From positions 1 through 10,480 of the forward strand of contig QYQC01000160.1 of the NCBI GenBank assembly GCA_007280315.1: 10,480 nucleotides of DNA, read 5' to 3'. The stretch comes from Betaproteobacteria bacterium. Its GTDB lineage: Bacteria > Pseudomonadota > Gammaproteobacteria > Burkholderiales > SG8-39. Shown here piece by piece: positions 6,708-10,480 of the stretch. Position numbers and translations under genes: made by a program. Within the stretch, counting starts at the first letter, position 1, and the number at the start of each line of letters is the position of its first letter. The notes beneath the pieces are model-generated. The model was not told the DNA's origin, ran no database searches, and saw only the letters and a program-made list of their open reading frames with translations.

Positions 6708-8255
6708 TCAGGGCCGCATGCCGAACGCGGTCCTGCCCGGCGTACGCAGCGGCGCGGCAAGATCGGCAAATTCGCACAGCAGCCCTCGCGTGTCGCGCGG
6801 ATCGATGATCTCCTCCACGATGAAAGATTCGGCACTGCGAAACGGCGACGTGAACGCCCTGACGCGTTTCTCGATTTCCGCCATGCGCGCCGCCGGATCG
6901 GCCGCCGCCTCGATGTCGGCCTTGTACGCGGCTTCGAGTCCACCCGCGATCGGCAGCGAACCCCACTCGCCCGAGGGCCAGACATAGCGCAGGTTGTAGC
7001 GACCAGAATTCTGATGCGCGGCACCGGCAACGCCGAACACCTTGCGCACAATGATCGAACACCAGGGAACGCTCGCTTGGCATACCGCGGCCATGGCGCG
7101 CACGCCATAACGTATGGTCGCGCTGCGCTCGGCCTCGAGGCCGATGAGAAAGCCCGGAATGTCCACCAGATGCACCACCGGCAGGTGAAAGGTTTCAGCC
7201 AGATCGACGAAGCGCGTGACCTTTTCGGAGGCCTGCGCGGTCCAGGCTCCCCCATAAAAATACGGATCGCTCGCCAGCAGCGCCACCGGCCATCCGTTCA
7301 GGCGCGCGAAGCCGGTGATCACCGAGCGCCCCCATAGCCTGCCAATTTCAAAGAACGAATTGCGATCGACCAACGACTCCACGATGCGCCGCATTTTGTA
7401 GACCTTGCGCGCGTCCCTGGGCACGGCCTCGATCAGCCAGGGGTCGCCGCGCTTGGCATCGTCGTCACAGGCCGAGCGCGGCGGCAATTCATGCACCGAG
7501 CTCGGCAGGTAGGAGAGAAAACGCCGCGCGCGTTCGAACGCCTCGTCTTCGCTTGCAGCCTCATCGTCCACGGCGCCGTTGCGGGTGTGAATGTTGCTGC
7601 CACCGAGTTCGTTCTTCTCGTATTTCTTCTCCACCCGCGCCACCACCGGCGGCCCGGCGACAAACAGCTGCGACGTGTCTTTCACCATGACTGAATAGTG
7701 GCTGGCCGCCACGCGCGCCGAGCCCAGCCCGGCGACCGATCCGAGTGCCAGGGAAACCACCGGCACCACCGACATGTTCTTCACCACCTGCTCCCACACC
7801 GCGATCGTCGGAATCTGCGTCCTGCCGTCCAACTCGATGTTCTTGACCGAACCGCCGCCGCCGGTGCCGTCGACCAGGCGCACCATCGGCAGGCGCAGCT
7901 CGTATGCCATCATCTCTGCGCGTTCCAGTTTTTCGCGCAGTCCACCGTCGTTGGCGCCGCCGCGCACGGTGAAATCGTCGCCGGTGATCACCACCGGCCG
8001 GCCGTCTATCCGGCCGCGGCCCATGACCAGATTGGTCGGCACCATGTCGACGAGTTCCCCCGCCGCGTCGTAGCTTGCCTTGCCGGTGATGGCGCCGATT
8101 TCGTGAAACGAGCCGTCGTCCAGAATCCCCGCAACGCGCTCGCGCACAGTCAGCTTGCCCAGGTCGCGGTGGCGCTTGATCTTGTCCGCCCCGCCCATCC
8201 TGCGCCCGAGCGCCTCGCGCTTGCGCAGTTCGTCTATTTCCGGTTGCCAGGTCAC
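6708..8255 (-). CDS. Acyl-CoA carboxylase carboxyltransferase (beta) subunit, PCCB/MCCB-like
   Basis: From GTG 8255 the product is 515 residues, a normal length for the carboxyltransferase subunit of biotin-dependent acyl-CoA carboxylases. Both crotonase-fold halves are present. The first starts KLTVRERVAGILDDGSF (34-50) and contains VMVKDTSQLFVAGPPVV (189-205) and ELGG (216-219). The second contains LASDPYFYGGAWT (327-339), LVDIPGFLIG (363-372) and YVWPSGEWGS (424-433). Such proteins move carboxyl from carboxybiotin to an acyl- or enoyl-CoA. The N-terminal oxyanion loop reads DGTGGGGS (129-136) rather than the usual SGGAR-type sequence, so this is a divergent subgroup. No biotin carboxylase or biotin carrier gene lies nearby. 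GTG 8255 is preferred because GAGGA lies four bases upstream. The alternative ATG 8342 would add 29 residues unlike the family and would overlap the toxin gene. The substrate is not predictable. Confidence 0.9.
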   Translation of the reverse strand: MTWQPEIDELRKREALGRRMGGADKIKRHRDLGKLTVRERVAGILDDGSFHEIGAITGKASYDAAGELVDMVPTNLVMGRGRIDGRPVVITGDDFTVRGGANDGGLREKLERAEMMAYELRLPMVRLVDGTGGGGSVKNIELDGRTQIPTIAVWEQVVKNMSVVPVVSLALGSVAGLGSARVAASHYSVMVKDTSQLFVAGPPVVARVEKKYEKNELGGSNIHTRNGAVDDEAASEDEAFERARRFLSYLPSSVHELPPRSACDDDAKRGDPWLIEAVPRDARKVYKMRRIVESLVDRNSFFEIGRLWGRSVITGFARLNGWPVALLASDPYFYGGAWTAQASEKVTRFVDLAETFHLPVVHLVDIPGFLIGLEAERSATIRYGVRAMAAVCQASVPWCSIIVRKVFGVAGAAHQNSGRYNLRYVWPSGEWGSLPIAGGLEAAYKADIEAAADPAARMAEIEKRVRAFTSPFRSAESFIVEEIIDPRDTRGLLCEFADLAAPLRTPGRTAFGMRP

Positions 8256-8307
8256 ACTGTCCTCGTTCGGTGATGATGGGTGCTTGCAGGCTTCGAACCG
8301 ACTTCCC
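8256..8307 (-). promoter_or_regulatory. Short leader between vapC and the carboxyltransferase gene
   Basis: This 52-base gap holds the GAGGA ribosome-binding site (about 8260-8264) for the GTG start at 8255. No convincing -35/-10 pair and no terminator hairpin with a T-run is visible. The metabolic operon may therefore be read at least partly from the vapBC promoter, or from a promoter inside vapC that I cannot recognise. Confidence 0.45.
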
Positions 8308-8745
8308 TCACGGGCGATCGGGGTTCTGGCGCAACCATTCACCCGGCGTCATCGCCAGGATTGCCGGCGCACTGCGTCTAAGCATCTCGTCGTCAAGCGC
8401 GATCAGGGGGGCGTCCTCCTGGCGCGCCAGGGCCACGTAGACGGCGTCAGCGCCGCGTAGGGAGCAGGTGATGGCGACGCGCGCGGCAGCTTCCGCGAAG
8501 GCTACTGAAAGCGGCGACAACGTGAGCCATGATTGCAGCTGGAGGTAGCGAATCGCCGATTCCGCCAGCGCCTTGTTGCCAGTGCGGCGCGAAAGCGCCC
8601 CGGCCACCTCCACCAGAGCTAGCGTCGGCGACGATACACGGATGTCATCGGTGACCATCCGCCGCAACAAACGAGCGGACTGGTCGTGATGCGCGTCCTG
8701 CGCAAGAAAGGCTGCGACCCAGAACGAAGCATCGGCGACGATCAC
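8308..8745 (-). CDS. vapC: VapC-type PIN-domain toxin ribonuclease
   Basis: This 145-residue protein has the PIN fold pattern: D5 in MIVADASFWVA, E46 in LALVEVAGAL, D100 in LRGADAVYVALA and D118 (with D119) in LIALDDEML. These are the four acidic positions that bind the metal in VapC ribonucleases, which typically cut tRNA or rRNA when free of antitoxin. All four are intact, so the toxin looks active. The start is GTG 8745, and GTGA is shared with the TGA of the upstream antitoxin gene (four-base overlap), the usual coupling in vapBC. The poor Shine-Dalgarno fits coupled translation, which keeps toxin below antitoxin. The RNA target is unknown. It lies 52 bases before the metabolic operon on the same strand. 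Confidence 0.92.
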   Translation of the reverse strand: MIVADASFWVAAFLAQDAHHDQSARLLRRMVTDDIRVSSPTLALVEVAGALSRRTGNKALAESAIRYLQLQSWLTLSPLSVAFAEAAARVAITCSLRGADAVYVALARQEDAPLIALDDEMLRRSAPAILAMTPGEWLRQNPDRP

Positions 8746-9014
8746 AGATCGCGCCGCTGCTCTCGAACAGCCTCAACCGCGCCCACGCCTTCTGGCCAAG
8801 CCGCACTGATTTCTTTGGAGATCTTTTCGAAATCGCGTAACGAGGCCTCAATTTCGGCCCGCTTGCGTTTTGAGGATTTAGCCCCGGGCGCAGGTCCCGT
8901 CAGTTCGCGCTCCAGCGCCGTGGTGACCAGTTGCTTCAGCGATTGGCCACGCTTTGCAGCCACCGTCTTGGCGCGGCGGAAAAGTTCGTCGGGCATTTCC
9001 AGAGTGGTCTTCAT
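8742..9014 (-). CDS. vapB: VapB-type ribbon-helix-helix antitoxin
   Basis: This 90-residue protein has an N-terminal ribbon-helix-helix: MKTTLEMPDELFRRAKTVAA supplies the beta strand and first helix, then RGQSLKQLVTTALEREL gives the second helix. A basic linker, KSSKRKR (46-52), follows. The C-terminal tail (about 53-90) is charged and helical, and is presumably the part that wraps and blocks the PIN toxin. Homologues bind DNA as dimers and repress their own operon with the toxin as co-repressor. The start is ATG 9014, because an in-frame TGA lies two codons upstream and no longer version is possible. The ribosome-binding site is weak. A promoter and a small palindrome lie just upstream (9050-9079), fitting autoregulation. 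Confidence 0.9.
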   Translation of the reverse strand: MKTTLEMPDELFRRAKTVAAKRGQSLKQLVTTALERELTGPAPGAKSSKRKRAEIEASLRDFEKISKEISAAWPEGVGAVEAVREQRRDL

Positions 9015-9049
9015 GGTTCACAGGGCCGGGTTGAATTGATGCATGGAGC

Positions 9050-9079
9050 ATGATACCCATAAATATGGTTTTCGGTCAA
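9050..9079 (-). promoter_or_regulatory. Predicted sigma-70-type promoter of vapBC
   Basis: Read on the minus strand, TTGACC (9079-9074, five of six matches to TTGACA) and TATCAT (9055-9050, five of six matches to TATAAT) are separated by 18 bases. Transcription would begin near 9043, leaving a leader of about 28 bases before the antitoxin ATG. It is AT-rich compared with its surroundings. This is the clearest promoter in the window. Confidence 0.65.
9057..9068. promoter_or_regulatory. Candidate VapB(C) operator palindrome
   Basis: CCATA-AA-TATGG is an inverted repeat with five-base arms. It lies between the -35 and -10 of the vapBC promoter, a position where a bound ribbon-helix-helix dimer would block RNA polymerase. 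The role is inferred from position and from the known autoregulation of vapBC operons. Confidence 0.5.
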
Positions 9080-9095
9080 TTCGACGCTTGGTTCG

Positions 9096-9144
9096 TGTCG
9101 CGAGCTCGTGATCTGTCCGGTTCTGTAGCACGACATCTGTCCGG
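9096..9144 (+). repeat. Left terminal inverted repeat of the IS with three TGTC-type sub-repeats
   Basis: TGTCGCG at 9096, TGTCCGG at 9114 and TGTCCGG at 9138 form three repeats spaced 18 and 24 bases apart. The stretch 9114-9132 is identical to the complement of 10443-10461. The repeats are probably transposase binding sites. Confidence 0.75.
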
Positions 9145-9161
9145 TTGTCATAGTGCCCTGA

Positions 9162-9173
9162 AGGGGGTGCGAA
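9162..9173 (+). promoter_or_regulatory. Ribosome-binding site of the transposase gene
   Basis: An AGGGGG run six bases before ATG 9174 is a strong Shine-Dalgarno match and fixes the start. This contrasts with the weak sites of the minus-strand operon. Confidence 0.7.
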
Positions 9174-10349
9174 ATGACGCCGACACAAGTGCTACAGGAG
9201 ATACGGAAGATGAGATTCGAGGAAGCGTATGAGGGATGGAACACCGGGCGGCTGACGCAGGCGGCTGCGGCGCAGATACTGGGGATGTGCGAGCGCAGTT
9301 TCCGGCGGTACCTGTCGAGGTACGAGGCGGAGGGGCTAGAGGGCTTGATTGACCGGCGGCTGGAACATGTCTCGTACCGGAGGGCTCCAGTCGATGAAGT
9401 GATGGCGCTAACCGAGCGGTATCGAAGCCGGCATATCGGCTGGAACGTCAAGCATTTCCATAGCTGGTACAAGCGCCATGGCGGCACGCGTGGCTACACC
9501 TGGGTCAAGATACGTCTGCAAGAAGCGAAGCTCGTGCCCAAGGCGGAGAAGCGCGGCGCCCATCGCAAGCGCCGGGAGCGATCTGCGCTGCCGGGGATGA
9601 TGATCCACCAAGATGGCAGCAACCATGAATGGGTGCCCAGGCAGAAGTGGGACTTGATCGTCACCATGGACGATGCCACCAGCGAGCACTACTCGATGTT
9701 CTTCGTCGAAGAGGAAGGCACGACGAGCAGCTTCCGGGGCGTGCAAGATGTGATTGCTGCCCGAGGTCTGTTCAGCTCGTTCTACAGTGACCGGGGTAGC
9801 CATTACTGGCACACGCCGGACGCAGAGGGTAAGGTCGATCGCGACAAGCTCACCCAGTTTGGCCGCGCCATGAAGCAGCTGGGGATCGACATGATCCCCG
9901 CCTACTCGCCCGAGGCGCGGGGCCGCTCGGAGCGTGCCTTTGGAACGCATCAGGGGCGCTTGCCGCAAGAATTGGCGCTGGCGGGCATCACGAGCATGGC
10001 TCAAGCCAACCAGTATCTGGCCAAGGTCTATATGCCGGCATTCAACGCCGAGTTCGCGCAGCCGGCGATGGAGCAAGGCTCGGCCTTTGTGCCTTGGATC
10101 GGGGGCTGTGTGGAGGACATCCTGTGCGAGCAGTTTGAACGTACGGTCAGTCACGACAACTGCGTGCGCTTCGAGACGATGATTCTGCAGATTCCGGCAG
10201 ATCAGCATCGCTGTCATTACGTCAAGGCGCGGGTGCGAGTGAATCGGTACGCCAACGGAGCGATCGCGCTGTTTCATGGACCCCGTGGTCTGGCCTATTT
10301 CACTCCGGACGGAACTCCGATCGTAGAGGATGTGCAACAGGTTGCCTGA
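9174..10349 (+). CDS. ISNCY-family DDE transposase
   Basis: This 391-residue protein has an N-terminal helix-turn-helix (about 26-52: LTQAAAAQILGMCERSFRRYLSRY is the core region), then GWNVKHFHSWY (89-99) and a basic linker KRGAHRKRRER (126-136). An RNase H-like integrase core follows. The catalytic acids are most likely D147 in MIHQDGSNHEW, D206 in FYSDRGSHYW and E253 in EARGRSERAF, with 46 residues between the second and third. The C-terminal part (about 340-375) looks like a small beta-rich domain. Length and motifs match full-size members of the ISNCY group common in proteobacteria. No frameshift or internal stop is present, so it appears functional. It is oriented opposite to the neighbouring operon. 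Confidence 0.93.
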   Translation: MTPTQVLQEIRKMRFEEAYEGWNTGRLTQAAAAQILGMCERSFRRYLSRYEAEGLEGLIDRRLEHVSYRRAPVDEVMALTERYRSRHIGWNVKHFHSWYKRHGGTRGYTWVKIRLQEAKLVPKAEKRGAHRKRRERSALPGMMIHQDGSNHEWVPRQKWDLIVTMDDATSEHYSMFFVEEEGTTSSFRGVQDVIAARGLFSSFYSDRGSHYWHTPDAEGKVDRDKLTQFGRAMKQLGIDMIPAYSPEARGRSERAFGTHQGRLPQELALAGITSMAQANQYLAKVYMPAFNAEFAQPAMEQGSAFVPWIGGCVEDILCEQFERTVSHDNCVRFETMILQIPADQHRCHYVKARVRVNRYANGAIALFHGPRGLAYFTPDGTPIVEDVQQVA

Positions 10350-10366
10350 GCCGTCCGCCAGGCGCC

Positions 10367-10425
10367 CTGTTGAGGGCAGAAATCGGCTTCGGGCTACGCC
10401 CTTCGCCGCTTCCCGCCCTCAACAG
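10367..10425 (+). other. Large stem-loop downstream of the transposase gene
   Basis: CTGTTGAGGGC (10367-10377) pairs perfectly with GCCCTCAACAG (10415-10425). Inside the loop a second hairpin can form from CGGC-TTC-GGGC and GCCC-TTC-GCCG. No T-run follows on either strand, so it is not a typical intrinsic terminator. It may stop or fold transcripts at the IS end, or protect the transposase gene from readthrough arriving from outside. Confidence 0.6.
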
Positions 10426-10430
10426 AAAAA

Positions 10431-10480
10431 GCGGACAATTCACGTGCTACAGAACCGGACAAGTCTAAAAACCCGCGACA
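10431..10480 (-). repeat. Right terminal inverted repeat of the IS
   Basis: Read on the minus strand from 10480, TGTCGCG is followed at 10461 by TGTCCGG and at 10437 by TGTCCGC (spacings 19 and 24). It mirrors the left end, with a perfect 19-base match at 10461-10443. The window ends exactly at this terminus. Confidence 0.75.

Larger units (their letters stand above)
9096..10480 (+). mobile_element. Insertion sequence, ISNCY/IS1202-like group, apparently complete
   Basis: The element is about 1.4 kb with one transposase gene and inverted ends. Reading inward, both ends begin TGTCGCG (9096-9102 on the left; 10480 leftward on the right). After 18 or 19 bases both carry an identical 19-base stretch, TGTCCGGTTCTGTAGCACG (9114-9132; complement of 10443-10461). 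A further TGTCCG repeat lies 24 bases inside at each end. The outer limits are less sure than the 19-base repeats; a minimal element would be 9114-10461. The right flank is not in the window, so no target duplication can be checked. The left end sits 17 bases from the -35 box of vapBC, whose promoter is left intact. Confidence 0.8.

Noticed and set aside
8285..8305. TTCGAA-centred stretch resembling a tRNA T-loop between vapC and the carboxyltransferase gene
   Set aside because: The flanking bases do not form a T-stem, and no acceptor, D-arm or anticodon arm is present.
8256..8342. Longer start (ATG 8342) for the carboxyltransferase
   Set aside because: It would overlap vapC by 35 bases and add 29 residues without family resemblance. 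GTG 8255 has a GAGGA site.
9050..9095. Possible Xer/dif-like site beside the IS, considered because I recall IS1202-group elements being linked to Xer sites
   Set aside because: The AT-rich piece CCATAAATATGG does not match XerC and XerD arms; it is better explained as the vapBC promoter and operator.
9011..9487. Minus-strand open frame across the IS left end
   Set aside because: It is antisense to the transposase start and terminal repeat, with no recognisable protein.

Overview
The window is GC-rich (roughly 60% or more by eye) and looks like a chromosomal segment of a proteobacterium. A betaproteobacterium (Burkholderiales-like) is the best guess, from the densely packed acyl-CoA catabolic genes, the codon use and the type of insertion sequence. 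This is inference only, since the window has no rRNA or other phylogenetic marker. Nearly everything from 1 to 9014 is on the minus strand and is read from right to left. The insertion sequence at the right end is on the plus strand.

Metabolic block (1-8255, minus strand). In order of transcription: an acyl-CoA carboxyltransferase subunit (8255-6708), a CaiB/BaiF family III CoA-transferase or alpha-methylacyl-CoA racemase-like protein (6678-5533), an acyl-CoA dehydrogenase (5530-4364), an MFS transporter (4362-3118, TTG start), an NAD(P)-dependent aldehyde dehydrogenase (3085-1607), and a Nudix-metallo-beta-lactamase fusion (1610 leftward, C-terminus cut off by the window edge). Gaps are -4 to 32 bases, so this is almost certainly one operon with translational coupling at several junctions. 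The gene set suggests uptake of an organic acid or aldehyde precursor, oxidation of an aldehyde to the acid, activation or epimerisation at the CoA level, alpha,beta-dehydrogenation, and possibly carboxylation of the enoyl- or acyl-CoA. The fused Nudix/MBL protein may handle CoA or CoA-ester housekeeping. The substrate cannot be named. No biotin carboxylase or biotin carrier gene lies in the window, so the carboxyltransferase would need a partner encoded elsewhere.

Toxin-antitoxin block (8308-9079, minus strand). A VapBC pair (ribbon-helix-helix antitoxin, PIN-domain toxin with all four acidic residues, GTGA overlap) has a good sigma-70-type promoter and a short palindrome between its -35 and -10. 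It lies directly upstream of the metabolic operon on the same strand, only 52 bases away. No separate promoter is evident for the operon, so readthrough from vapBC is possible.

Insertion sequence (about 9096-10480, plus strand). A complete transposase of the ISNCY/IS1202-like group (DDE, 391 aa) is flanked by inverted ends. Each end carries three spaced TGTC-type repeats, and a large stem-loop follows the gene. The last base of the window coincides with the apparent right terminus of the element, so the right flank and any target duplication cannot be seen.

I found no RNA gene, CRISPR array or phage gene. Nothing here is clearly a new defence or mobile system. The most interesting points are enzyme-level: the relocated catalytic glutamate in the dehydrogenase, the racemase-like triad in the CaiB-family protein, the atypical oxyanion motif of the orphan carboxyltransferase, the Nudix-MBL fusion, and the composite ends of the IS.
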